Positions 1 to 10,445 of a DNA stretch of 64,000 nucleotides are shown piece after piece. The DNA is from Gonapodya sp. JEL0774 (Eukaryota; Monoblepharomycota; Monoblepharidomycetes; Monoblepharidales; Gonapodyaceae). The notes under the pieces were generated by a model. It did not search any database. It was given only the letters and a program-made list of their open reading frames with translations, and was not told the DNA's origin. A program made the position numbers and the translations under genes. The stretch lies in NCBI GenBank assembly GCA_027604505.1, contig JADIIX010000091.1, forward strand, positions 1 to 64,000. Reading direction: 5' to 3'. Position 1 is the stretch's first letter. Each line of letters starts with the position of its first letter.

Positions 1-653
1 GTATGAGCTGTGGTGGGGCGAACGCGCGGAGAAGCGAAAGCTTTCGGTTGCGGGGTAGGTACTTGGAAATGTGCAGCGGGCTGCCAGAGTCATTGTAACA
101 TGACTTCTGCTCCATGAACTCTCAGAAAATCTGCAACTGTGACACTCCAGGACTTGGTTGAGGCAGGTGAGATGCTGGTCGGCGACGAGCTGGTTTACAG
201 ACGCGGATTTGGCCAGAGCATGGCAGAAGTTGAAGGATCAGCCAAGGTGAGAATAGGTTTGCTTATTACAGTAGGATATGAAACACATGGTATTGTCCAT
301 TCTTTCAGATATTGTCAATTACGGCAAAAGGCCAGTTCAAGGTGGAGATTCAATCACGGGGTAAGACCGCGGCACCCAGCAAGGTTTTCGACTCGCTCAA
401 CGCTCTTGAAAACGCTATTGTCGATCTCGATGGACGAGTCGCGAAATCGAAACGGCCCAACGGAAACGCTTGGAAGAGTTTCGAACAGAAGAGGGAGGGT
501 CGCTCTAGAGGGAAAATGTGGGAGGTGCGAATGACCGAGTGGGAGAAAAGGGAGTCGGCGAGGTTAAGTGCTGAGGATTGTGCATCTAATGAGGATTCTG
601 TGGACGCTTCAAAGAGCAGGAAGGGCAAGGGCAAGGCCAAATCGAAGGCGTGA
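1..653 (+). CDS. RAMA-domain protein, 3' part (5' end outside the window)
   Basis: About 172 residues are visible. The gene enters from the left edge; exons read as 1-54, 126-246 and 309-653, and phases agree at both junctions (introns start GTAGGT and GTGAGA, end CTCAG and TTCAG). The join gives GKSATVTLQDLVEAG followed by GDELVYRRGFGQ, the opening of a RAMA domain (restriction enzyme adenine methylase-associated; also in eukaryotic MPND proteins). The second half, VFDSLNALENAIVDLDGR then KRPNGNAWKSF, matches the closing strand-helix and the usual Gly/Trp end of that family. The C-terminus is basic (GKGKAKSKA), as in nuclear proteins. RAMA domains are thought to bind modified or unmodified DNA; a DNA or chromatin role here is inference. 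A possible AATAAA lies at about 724-729. Confidence 0.6.
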
Positions 654-1149
654 AGTGTCCAATTTTCCGTTTGCTTCATCAGATTTTTCTCCAACCATGT
701 TAATGCACAAATTTGCTTCTTTCAATAAAAGAAACTCATTGATCATAGTGATGTCGCGGAGCAATCGACTTTTGAATCGATTTGCTATTGGAGCGAATTT
801 GGAATGACGAGCTCAAAAGTTGGCCCAGCGATTCCAGCGAATACCGCATGGGAGCAACGAACGATTCACCCCGACGCACGTGATCTCTCGAAAATCGCGA
901 AAGTCAAATTGCCATCGCAATTTTGTTTGCCCCGACCATTGTTTCGAACTGTAACCTGGGCGTCTACGGGACCATTTCAAAACTTTGAACTTATACAAAG
1001 TTACATCTATTAAAAACTTGAAGAGAGAAAGAAGATTCACGTATGGAACAATTTGACCTATATGAAACGAAGAATCCGTCGCAAGCGCGGTCGATCAGTC
1101 CTTAAGCATCCTCCATCACTTCAGCCCGACATCAAAGACTGCGGTCCTT
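654..1149. other. Intergenic, convergent 3' ends
   Basis: This stretch lies between the end of the RAMA gene and the 3' end of the minus-strand RING gene. It holds a possible polyadenylation signal AATAAA near 724. I see no convincing exon. Confidence 0.5.
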
Positions 1150-4100
1150 TCAGAGATTCCAACTCACCACGTCCTTTATTTGCGTACGGCATATCGGACA
1201 CCCTTGTCCCTTCTTTTTTACAGCAGAAGCACAGTCCATGCACATCGCATTATGCCCACTTGATGAGAGTAATGAGCGAAAGCCACCGAAGCGTTGCGAT
1301 TTTTCGATTGAGCGAGCGTTACTTCGGGGACTCTGACACGCCAACATTGCGTTCGTCATCCACTCACCACGGCACAAGCACACACTCCTTTGGTTGGTCG
1401 CAACACACAACCTGCGTGGGGAGTCCACAAAACGTTATGATCATATTTCGAAATCACGATTGCACACCAACTCGAAGGCAATCAACCACTTTAAAAGAAA
1501 CTTACGCATTCATCCGGACTCTCCGCTGGAGCCGCCCCTCCTGGTGACTTTCTCGACGGTCCTGCAGCTGCCTCTGCGGCCGATGGAGACGCCACGTTGG
1601 CTGATTCTGCCATAACGGCCTCAAGCAGAGCCTCCGTGCTCAACGCCCCGGGATCTCCAGGCGATATTTTCTCCGCGACCGCACGCACGCGGCTCGGCGC
1701 CCAGTCCATAACAACTGCTACACGTGCAATCGGATCGTCAAAGGAAATCTGCATTTGCGGTTCCGGGGTCGTGCCCCGAACTGAAGTAGGTGAAGGTCCC
1801 CGTGGCGGCAGTTGAGGGGGAGACAACGGCTCTGAGGCCGCTCCGTTGCTTCTCGCCGCCGGTGTCGGCACGAGCACAGCTTCAACCAAGTCTCGGACCG
1901 TTAAACCTTCCTCGCTCCAGGTCACCCCAGGTGCAACTTCTTGCAGCCCGTCTGCAGCACGCTCCACGTCGGCCCGGGCGAAGCCCAAGCGAACAACTTG
2001 ATCGATAGCCTCGGTACGGGGATCGACGGACGGTGCCGCGGGGGCAGATTGAGTGCTCATGTTGCTCGAAGTGGAACCCTGGTGAGACTGAGGACGCAGA
2101 TCAGAGCCCGAGGCGGAACGGACCGGAGTAATAGGTATTTTTGGGAGTTGCGAGAGTGTAGGTGAGGACGTTGAAGAGGATAAATAACTCGGTGGGACAA
2201 CGAGGGGTTGTGGGGCAGGATATGGTGGTCTCGCCAGAGGTGGTTCCGAAAGAGCAATTGAGGGAGGGAAGGCGCCAGGGATTGTCGGAACATGACGGTC
2301 GAGCATAGTAGAAGGGAGCACCTGGGTGGTCGAATTCACGTTCAAATTTTTCAGGGTACGTACTTTCGCGGGCAAAACTTGTTACTCACTGGCACGCCAC
2401 CTATCCCATTGCCTCGTATACCCAATCCTCTTACAAACTCCTTATCTTCTTCACATAATTGTTCGAGAAGTATCGCAATTTGCTCCCCTTCTGGTGTCCT
2501 TATGTGCACGCTTACGGGAGAGAGGGGGTTGGTTGCAACAGAAGGGGCAACTTTCATAAAGGATCCTGGGACAGAGAATGCGCGGGTTCGGTCACGCCAT
2601 ATGCGCACACCTGCCGCACCCGTCGGAGGTGTGGGAGGTGGTGTTGTGGGAAGTGCTGCGACGTTCAATGCATTGGTCGCAGGGTGCGACCCCGGACGAG
2701 AGTAGCCCGTTCGGTTAGGCGGAGGGCCGGGGGACGTAGGTATGGTGAAGTTGGGGATGCTGGGTAGGCCGATTGGAATGGTGGTAGTAGTTACAACGGG
2801 TGTGTCCGGGGTCACGGTGAGAGTGACCCCGGAGCCCGTCCGCACAATAGGAAGACCATCCTCTCCAGGCGCGGTATTACTCGAGGACCCACGAGGGCCC
2901 ACCACATCGTAAACGAGTTCGGCGTCTGAGACCACAGGCGGTGCTGTTTGATTGCGTATCGGAATTGCTGGTGAGCCTCCACGTCTCGTGACAGAAAGTT
3001 GGGGGGATCCTGGCGGCAAAGGGGTAAGTGTTGGAAGGCCGTTACCCTGCGGATGTGGTTCAGTCGGAGACGTGGCGGTCCCAGGGAGTGCATTAGGGGG
3101 TTCCGAAGAGCTTCTGTTCAAACGGGGAAGTATGAACGCCGTTACGGGGGTGAGTCCAGGAGTGGAGGTGTCATCATTTATCCGCCCTTGAGTTCCAGCA
3201 GGTTGGGAATTCTCCTGTACCATCGGAGACGGAGAAGAGTTTGCAGGAGAGGGTGCTGCGGGCCCCAATTTCGGGGATGCCGGGGCCCGTCCCGGGGAAG
3301 CGGCGACGGCATGAGCGTTTGCCGAATTTGTTGCTTGAAGGAGTGGAGAAGGTGGAGGGCGACTCTGAGCATCGATTGCCTGGAGCCTGGGAGAGGATGC
3401 AGGTCGACCCTGACCCGCTGGAGGATTCGGGACTACCGGCGAAGTGGTGAGGTCAAGAAGAGGTACAGGCGAAGGCAAAAAGGCGACCGGGATTGCAGCT
3501 ACGGCTGGAGTGGCGTTTGGGGTGGGGGTTGAGGAGGGAGCAGTGTTCGCTGGTGGCCAGATGAGGCCATGGGGATGGACGATGCCGGTACCCGCCGTGA
3601 GAGAGTCTCTTCTAGTCGCGATAGCTGTGTTATCATCGGGGGGCTTCGTTCCAGCTTGTGAAGGGGAAAGGTTCAACTCTGCGAGGGTGGGGTACAGGTC
3701 TGATGCCCGTCGAATGGCTTGGTCGGGTGATGACAATGGCGTTCCCCCTGGTGCACTGCCTTTAAACGCAGAGGTGAGAGGAGCCACCACAGTTTGAGGC
3801 GGTCCAATTACGTCGACAACGGGTCCTTCAGTTAGAGGTAAATGACCGTCGGGGGTGTTGTACAAAGGGGGACCTCCGAAACTTGGGTACGCCGAAGCGC
3901 CTCTGAGAGGTGGGCCTCCAAGCAGTGATTGTCGAGGGCCGTTGATTGCCTGGACCCTAGACTCTATCCTCTCAGGAACGATATCCTTGGACGCAAGCCG
4001 TGCGGGGGGGCCGTTCGGGGGGTTACTCACGAGCGACGGTTTGCGAGAAGGCGCTGCAGGGAAAGGCTGCACAAAGAAAACATAATTAGCATGGCTTGGC

Positions 4101-4842
4101 GGGTCAGGTCCAAGGCGGTATGTCCCTTTCGCGGGTAACGGACGAGCCAAAGTTGCAGACACCACGGGGATGCGCTCTCCGCCAGTCCCCAGCAAATGCC
4201 CATCGAATGCGACAATGCTTTTTATCTCGTCGCTCCGCCAACGTTCAATATGTCATGGCTTCCACATCGTACCCGCCATGTGAGTTCCTGTCGCTGCACA
4301 TTTATAAACACTGTACACGGGCAGCAACAGTCTCCAAGCGTACTCCCCACCACTCACTTGGTCTTTCAAATATGCCAGGGGTAGCAATCCCCACGGTCCA
4401 ATTGCACCGTTGCCCGAGTCCTTGGCCCCGACCCACCAGTTTTTGTCCGTGGTTGGTTTGTGGAACACCAAGAAACGCGCCCCAACGGGAAACGTGAGCT
4501 CTTCCGGCGAGGTTGCTGCATAAGGATGCATGGAGATAGCGAGAGATATTGGGGAAACGAACTGAAAACAGGTTGCCGCGGAGGTTGAAACCGTCGGTTC
4601 CACAGCAACGAGGAGATGTATACACACACCTCTCGCAAATACGCCTTCGGCACCACGCCTTCAGTGTTTCCGGCGAGAGCTGCTATCCTGAAGACGACTT
4701 TGACCTTCCACCATTCGTCTGCCGAACTCCGTCCTCTGTCCACCAACAGAACAACATCACCCGGATTGAGGGGAATCTCTTCCGGACCCTCAGGCTTGAA
4801 GGAGTACAACGACCGCGCGCATCCGATATATTTCGTCTCCAT
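1150..4842 (-). CDS. SH3-SH3-UBA-UBA-RING protein, probable E3 ubiquitin ligase
   Basis: Six exons join in phase: 4842-4630, 4561-4358, 4225-2390, 2321-1506, 1411-1368 and 1258-1150, giving about 1073 residues. Residues 3-71 form one SH3 domain (ALYDY-like CARSLYSF, later WWKVK and GVVPKAYL). Residues about 78-137 form a second (MHPYAATSPEELTF, NWWVGA, GLLPLAYL). A proline/serine-rich, probably disordered stretch of roughly 650 residues follows. Two UBA-like helices lie at about 852-901 (AIDQVVRLGFARADVERA) and 946-990 (VAVVMDWAPSRVRAVAEK). The C-terminus is a C3HC4 RING whose cysteines are split over three exons: CVVCCDQPKECVLVPCGH, then CMDCA, then CPICR. The RING implies E2-dependent ubiquitin transfer, the UBAs ubiquitin binding and the SH3s proline-ligand binding. 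Order and number differ from POSH/SH3RF, where RING is N-terminal. The start is the first ATG before SH3-1; an upstream exon is possible. Confidence 0.8.
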
Positions 4843-6159
4843 GGCCGCCCGGAACCCAAAGATCTCGTGGGGCGGAACCGTGACCGCGTAGATATAATGC
4901 CCAGAGTGGGTGAGGCTAGTGGACTGAAGGCCAAAGCCTTCCCTCAAAACAAATAATCGTACACGGAAACAAACTCGCAATCAGCGTGCTGAGCGTCGAG
5001 TTCCTCCTATAAAAATTGAATTTTTCTAAAGAAATTGAATTTTTCTGAGGAAGTTTGTGTTCTTCTCAACAGGGGCGACGACGTGTGCAAGTCGCTCTCG
5101 TGAACCAATCCGTGATACGTCTACGCCAGCGAAGAAAGAAACAAAAACGCTGGAAATGATCCGTTTATCGGGGAAATCACATTCGGAAGTTTCCGACCTT
5201 GATCGCCGACTACCCCGTCCATCTACATTGTCACTCCAAAAAATGCATGTTAATGTGGACCCCTCCGCCAGTTCCAGCCGCCGCAGTGGATAGGATTGTA
5301 GCTCTCGGGTGCTGCTCTCTGGCAAGCCGTATTGACGGCTGACTGGGGACGTGGGGACCAGTGCGGCTTTGATCCGGGCTGCTTCTGATTGCGTAAGTCG
5401 AGCGCTACGGGATGGTCATGGACCGAGGCGCAGCTTTCCTGTGAATCAAGTTGACGGATGCGCTTGTGGGCGTGTTGGCATAGGTGAGCTCGTTAAGTGG
5501 AAAGTGGGGAAGGAGCACCAGACTGAGAAACACAGAAGCTCAACGGCTACAAAGAATGGCTTTGCGCACAGAAAGGAACTATTTCGAGTGCTGTAGTCCT
5601 CTGGTTTTGAATACCACGGTGCCCGGCCCCCGCGCGTCGTGCTCTGGGAGTCGGACTCATGTCTGACTGCGAACGACGCCCCCGTATCCCTCGCTGTCTC
5701 TCTTTCGATATCGTGCATGTCATTCGCCGCACGTTTAGCTGGAGTTTATTCGAAGAAGAGTTGGCTCCCACTCAGAAAACGGAGACGGTATCGGTTTTTA
5801 CAATTCATATATAATAGTCACATGTATTAAAGTCACTGCTGCAAAAGGAAGACCTCAATCCTCGTAAGCACCGAGCGTTCCTTGCGGTCTTATGGTGTTC
5901 ATACAAATGTTTTGAGTACCAATGCGTCGGAGCAGATCGAGAGCGAATCGTGCCCTAGTGCTGAGATCGAACGCACACATTGTACTCTCCTTTTGGTATA
6001 AAAAGTGACAGAAGCCTCGTGGTACATTGCTATGTGGTCTATTCTGTCGTTGTAATAATTATGTAAAGTTCTTTTTACATCTGAATCCCACTCGTCCCAG
6101 CAGCTCCAACACACATTCTCCAAGCTAGTGTTTCCAGGCTCATAATCTTGGTGGAAGAG
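4843..6159. other. Long intergenic region
   Basis: It separates the 5' end of the RING gene from the 3' end of the TM-protein gene. Several open frames cross it, but none shows a recognisable domain, splice-consistent extension or protein-like composition. It contains the direct repeat annotated at 5013-5046. Confidence 0.4.
5013..5046. repeat. Two-copy 15-bp direct repeat
   Basis: The sequence AAATTGAATTTTTCT occurs at 5013-5027 and again at 5032-5046, separated by four bases. It lies about 170 bp upstream of the RING gene start and could be a promoter element or simple slippage; no function is shown. Confidence 0.7.
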
Positions 6160-6879
6160 TTACGATGGGAATGGGAACTCGGTGATGAGGTTCCTCTCCC
6201 AGCTCATGTGATCGCACTTGCTATGTTCCTGGAACGCCGGTACATCAATCGCTGGATCATCGCTCTCCCCCTCAAGGATCCATTCTTCGTCCTCTGTAGT
6301 GCTGATCAGACCAAACGTGACATGAAGGTTTTCTTTCTCTTGAGTGCTCATGGTCCCATTGGCATCTGCGATTGCACTGGTGGTTCGACATCTCACGACT
6401 CGGATCAACCCTGAAATGTTGTTGTCCCATCTGATTCTCACATCAGCCTTGCCTTGCTGAGGACCAACGCTCCCACAGTGAGCTCTGTAGCCAGCCTGCT
6501 TGCCCGTGGGAGTCTTGGTCCCTGTACCGATCGACTCCAGCACAAGCGTGTTCCGGCCAATGCCTTTGGAGGCAAAGAGGATGGAAAGCTCTTGCAAGAG
6601 CAGAGACGCAGTGCACAAGCTCGAAGAATTGGACAGGGATGGTTTCAGTGGGGCCGGTGAAGCCCGGATGGAAACGGTAGAGGCTATAGGACCACGGAAG
6701 ATGCCCATGGATCCAGCGATCAAAATGCAGATGGCAATCGAGATCAGAATAATCAAAGAGGTGGAGGAGTCTTTCATTCCGGAGAGTGTGGGGATGATAG
6801 ACGGCGGGCAGTAGTCACAGGTGGCGAGTGAACTCGTGATGAGATCAGAGTTTGGCTGGAAGTCCATTGCGTGGGACAT
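6160..6879 (-). CDS. Single-pass membrane protein, unknown function
   Basis: An uninterrupted 239-codon frame starts at the ATG of MSHAMDFQPNSD; an in-frame upstream extension to 6984 is possible but looks less protein-like. A hydrophobic segment at about residues 38-58 (SLIILISIAICILIAGSM) is a likely signal anchor. The rest is soluble, with polar stretches, and ends EFPFPS. This layout suits a type II or late-embryogenesis-like membrane-anchored protein with an ordered C-terminal domain, but I recognise no family. No intron is needed, unlike most neighbours. Confidence 0.55.
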   Translation of the reverse strand: MSHAMDFQPNSDLITSSLATCDYCPPSIIPTLSGMKDSSTSLIILISIAICILIAGSMGIFRGPIASTVSIRASPAPLKPSLSNSSSLCTASLLLQELSILFASKGIGRNTLVLESIGTGTKTPTGKQAGYRAHCGSVGPQQGKADVRIRWDNNISGLIRVVRCRTTSAIADANGTMSTQEKENLHVTFGLISTTEDEEWILEGESDDPAIDVPAFQEHSKCDHMSWERNLITEFPFPS

Positions 6880-7525
6880 AAGCGAAATCTGATAGCTCAA
6901 GAAAGAAGGATGGGTAGTCGATACGATGAACGAACGATGTAATAGTGTCGTTTGAGATGGGCAGTATTTGTGACGCCTTCGCACGGCAAGTCATCTACAT
7001 CTATCTAGCGCAATCAATTGACCACTTCACTCCCATGAAATGCATTTCTGCATTGGTCCAAAAGTCAAAAATAATATGAAGTATCTGCGCACAATGAATC
7101 ATTTTTAATTGTTGAATATACAAGGTACTTCCGGGTTGCTCTTGCACGGGTTCATGCTATAGGTGCAAGCCACCGAGAATTGTACAGGAAACGATCGTGC
7201 AATCCTGAAGCGTAGAATGTTAGGTCATGTCTCGATCATACAATCCATTCATTTGAATTGAAAAAAAGTAAAGTGCTGTCTGATATACCGAAACAAGAAG
7301 TCTATATGTCAGTGCCTCATCAGCCAGTCGATTCGAAATCAGGCAAAATGGTCTTATCCTGCATTCATGTATTGATGAATCGGAGAGGAAACGAATGCGT
7401 GAACTCCAAGCGTTTTGCTCCAGTCTGCAATAAGATCTCCTTGTGTGGTATGTAGAGTCCGACGAATAACTGAGGAGAGCGTTGGATTGATGCGTGCATA
7501 ATCATTGTGTGGCGTGGACACTTAC

Positions 7526-8297
7526 TTTCGTTCAAGTACCAGCCTGCGTGTGAAACTGTCAATACTTATCACTCCAATCCATGACCAAAAACACCAACCT
7601 CTAGTCAATGCGTGATACGACTTCACTAGCTTTCCGTCGAAGTTGTGCGGTTGTCCAGCAATTTGCCTTGCGATTAGATCCAATCTGAAAGCTCTGATAC
7701 ATGTGGACACCGCTCCAGTTCCAGCCATCCGACGCCTCCCTAGCGAGAAATGAGACTTTTGACGTTCTTGTGACGTTCTTGTTGCCGATGCAACATGTGC
7801 AGTGCCTTACTTGGTGCCCCAACAGGTCTTTCACCAGGACGTTTTCCTTGCCTCCTTCCGCGAACTCAGGCCAAACCTCTGCTATCTTTTGTTCATACGA
7901 AAGTTTGCCGCTCGATACTGCGTGACCGATGGATATGGCCATCAACGTTTTCCCACTCGAGTGAACAGTTTGTATGGAATCAAGAGTGTATGGCTGAGTT
8001 TTTGTGTCGTCTGTCCAGCCACCCGCAAGCTCTACCACTTTACGTCCCTGGTCTATGAGTTTACGGTGAGTTTGGAGAAGAGATTCGCTCAAATTGCCTC
8101 GATTGAAGAGAAAACTGTCGGAACCTCTTGAACCGAAAGGACTCACAGTATGCAGAGAAGCTCGCGCCCAGTTCCAATCCCTTCTCAAAATTTTCAGCGA
8201 ATGCTTGCAATACAGCCTGGAATCCGGGCTCGAGTGACCCCGTTGCGAAAGGAATCCATCTCGATCCGCTTGTGAAAGGCTCGAAGTCAATGATCAC
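7526..8297 (-). pseudogene. Serine beta-lactamase-like (EstB/class C type) gene remnant
   Basis: Exon 8297-8147 ends GASFSAY and joins in phase to exon 8052-7811, which carries VVELAGGWTDD, the catalytic S-x-x-K motif (SSGK) and the conserved LLGHQ. A later piece in another frame reads ARQIAGQPHNFDGK then YHALTRG, and joins in phase to WYLNE at about 7542-7526. These blocks occur in this order in class C beta-lactamase/esterase homologues. No splice site pair I can find connects LLGHQ to the next block in frame, and the C-terminal half of the usual ~380 residues is absent. I therefore read it as a decayed or truncated gene. An exon lying in poorly matched sequence cannot be excluded. Confidence 0.55.
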
Positions 8298-8513
8298 AAT
8301 GTTCTCTTCGGCGATCGAAATTATTCATTTGTTCGCAGATGTGTATGGGCCAATTCAGCCCGACATGGCTCCCGTGCGTGGAGAGCCGTTCTCGTGGCGC
8401 ATGCATGCCTGAGCGCGTTTTTCGCCGGGTCATGCAAAAATCCCGCAGGCCCATAAGAAGCCATCAAAGAGCCATCAGAGCACTTCGACGCTTCCCAGAC
8501 AAAGTAATCACCA

Positions 8514-8968
8514 ATGCCCTGCAACTGCGGTAACTGTGAGTTTCCGTCCCATGTCGTCTACCCTAATAATTGGTTCCGATCTGACCATCTCGATCCGTCT
8601 TCATTCCCAGCCTGCAATTGTGCCTCTGAAAACGGTTGCAAGTGCAACACAACTCCTGCGCCTGCCCCCGCGCCCGCGCAGACTACGGACCACGGATGCT
8701 CTTGTGGTGCCGGTGAGTTTTTGAGCGAACCGTTTGTGAGCCGACCGCCGGGGAGGTGCACGATTGGGGCTATGGACGCTAGATCCACGCGTCCACTTCG
8801 GTTTTGGTGTGATCTCATCGATCAAGAGTATCCGAGATTGTCGCTCACTTGCTCGTTCTCTTACTGTTTCTTAAACCCATTCTCACCCATTTCATCCCCA
8901 TCTGGTCTCCTCTACCAGCCTGCAAATGCACTGCCAACGGTAACTCGTGCTCGTGCGGAAGCAAGTGA
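8514..8968 (+). CDS. Metallothionein, 57 residues, three exons
   Basis: Exons 8514-8535, 8611-8712 and 8919-8968 join in phase with GTGAGT donors and CCAG acceptors. The product has 57 residues and 12 cysteines, and every cysteine sits in one of six C-x-C pairs: MPCNCGNSCNC, then GCKC, a linker TTPAPAPAPAQTT, then GCSC, CKC and SCSC before the stop. This is the fungal metallothionein pattern: two cysteine clusters joined by a proline/alanine spacer, no aromatic residues and a single His. Such proteins bind Cu(I), Cd(II) or Zn(II) in the cytosol. The coding exons are too short and too split to appear as one open frame. Metal-responsive transcription would be expected, but I see no certain regulatory site. 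Confidence 0.85.
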
Positions 8969-9369
8969 AGTTTGCACTCTTTCTGGCCACCAACTGTTAG
9001 TCCCGCAACCCGCGACGCAATTCGCACTGGAGCACTGTTCCGCAACCCCTCATCGTAATGTTATGGCTTCGGCCGTCACTCTTTGTATTGTAAATGTACA
9101 AATCCAATTCTTTTCGATTACTTGGATTTCGGAGTTCTCTGCATTGGCAACGAGACCACGAAAGACAAATGAAATTTATTTTGTTTGAAATGAAAAGTAT
9201 TGTTACATTTGGTTTAGATTAGTTTCTTTTGTTTGAATATTTGAAAAGCATTTTGAAACATGAATCTTGATGTTGAACTGTATTCTTCGCTCTCCACGTA
9301 CGTTTCCAATTCAAGGCAGCGCTACCGATCTTGAGGAATCTGTTGATGTTGCTCCATCCCGAGCTGTTT
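8969..9369. other. Convergent 3' region
   Basis: It lies between the stop codons of the metallothionein gene and of the minus-strand heptad gene. It becomes T- and A-rich around 9170-9260, as expected of 3' untranslated sequence. No further gene is seen. Confidence 0.5.
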
Positions 9370-10278
9370 TTACAAGCCCTTTGGCCCCCTGGCTGAATCC
9401 TGTTGGGCCGCTGCTGCTTGGCAAGACGCCATCAGCCCTCCCCCTTCAGGTACACGCATTCAATGAGTTCATTAACTTACTCGTGTGCGGATTCACAGTC
9501 GCTTGATCGTAAGATGGACTGAATGGATTGTACTGTGGAGACGTAGCGGAGTGCTGTCCGAACATCGCTGACCAACAATAGATGCATGAATGACACAAGC
9601 GCGTCCACCACTGAATTTCATGAACGTACGAGAGTAGGGTGCTGAGGTCGGTGCGTAAGAAGGCCCAGTCATATGATAGACACCCCTAGTGTCAGAGTAG
9701 TCTGGGGTAGTAGGCGAATACAAAGGACTGGTTGGTGAATAAGACGGGCTCGTCGGAGAGTACTGGGGGTTCATCGGAGAGTACTGAGGGCTCGTCGGTG
9801 TGTGGCTGGGGCCCGTCGGCGTGTATCGGGGTTTCGCCGGAGCATACGAAGGGCCCGTGGGTAAATACGCCGGACTCGTTGGAGCATACGAGGGGCTTGT
9901 GGGCGAGTAAGACGGGCTTGCCTGTGAGTAGCAGGGACTCGTCGGTGAATAATCGGGACTCGTCGGAGAGTATGCAGGGCTCGTGTGTGAATAGTCGGGA
10001 CTCGCCGGAGAGTATCCAGGGCTCGTCGGTGAGTAACACGGTGACGTCGCTTAAGAAAGGCAAGTGCAACTGAAATGCCACTGCATCAAATCAAGAAGAA
10101 CCGGAATCCCATACTTACGAGAGTAGGTTGGCGAATATGGGCAGTAACCTGGGCTAGTTGGAATGAACGATCGTGCGCTCCCATCGAAATTTGCGCCAGA
10201 CCCTGCTTGACCCGCGATTGACTGGTTAGGCTCTGTTGAAGTGGCAGAGCTGAGAGCCCTGGCGTTGTTTGCCGCCAT
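9370..10278 (-). CDS. Free-standing RNA polymerase II CTD-like heptad protein
   Basis: Exons 10278-10119, 10049-9630, 9567-9481 and 9443-9370 join in phase and give 246 residues. After a short Ser/Ala-rich N-terminus, about 20 heptads follow, from [14 protein letters not shown] through [14 protein letters not shown] to [14 protein letters not shown], later degenerating ([26 protein letters not shown]). The splice between YSPTYS and PTSPC keeps heptad register exactly, which argues that it is translated. The consensus YSPTSPS is that of the C-terminal domain of RPB1, but no polymerase core sequence lies upstream: the next gene (10446-11491) is a coiled-coil protein. It could be a decoy or scaffold for CTD kinases and readers, or a detached 3' copy of RPB1. 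Start chosen at the first ATG; the last exon (GGLMASCQ...) is less certain. Confidence 0.75.
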
Positions 10279-10445
10279 TGGAGATTGTGAAGCCTCCCTG
10301 CCAAAGAGAGATCGGAACACGCGGTCAAAGATTCTGCGACTGCTTGGTGGGTGAAGTCTAAAAGGGGTCAAAGTTAATCAAAAAGTCAATACATTGGTAA
10401 TTTTGAATCCTCACGAGTTGTGGACATTGCCCTGCCCAGATTCGG

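Noticed and set aside
5026-5829. Several open frames of 60-99 codons on both strands
   Set aside because: No domain, no splice continuity and no preferred frame.
9692-10081. A 129-codon open frame rich in SDEP-like repeats on the minus strand
   Set aside because: It is the +1 frame of the heptad exon; the YSPTSPS frame is the splice-consistent one.
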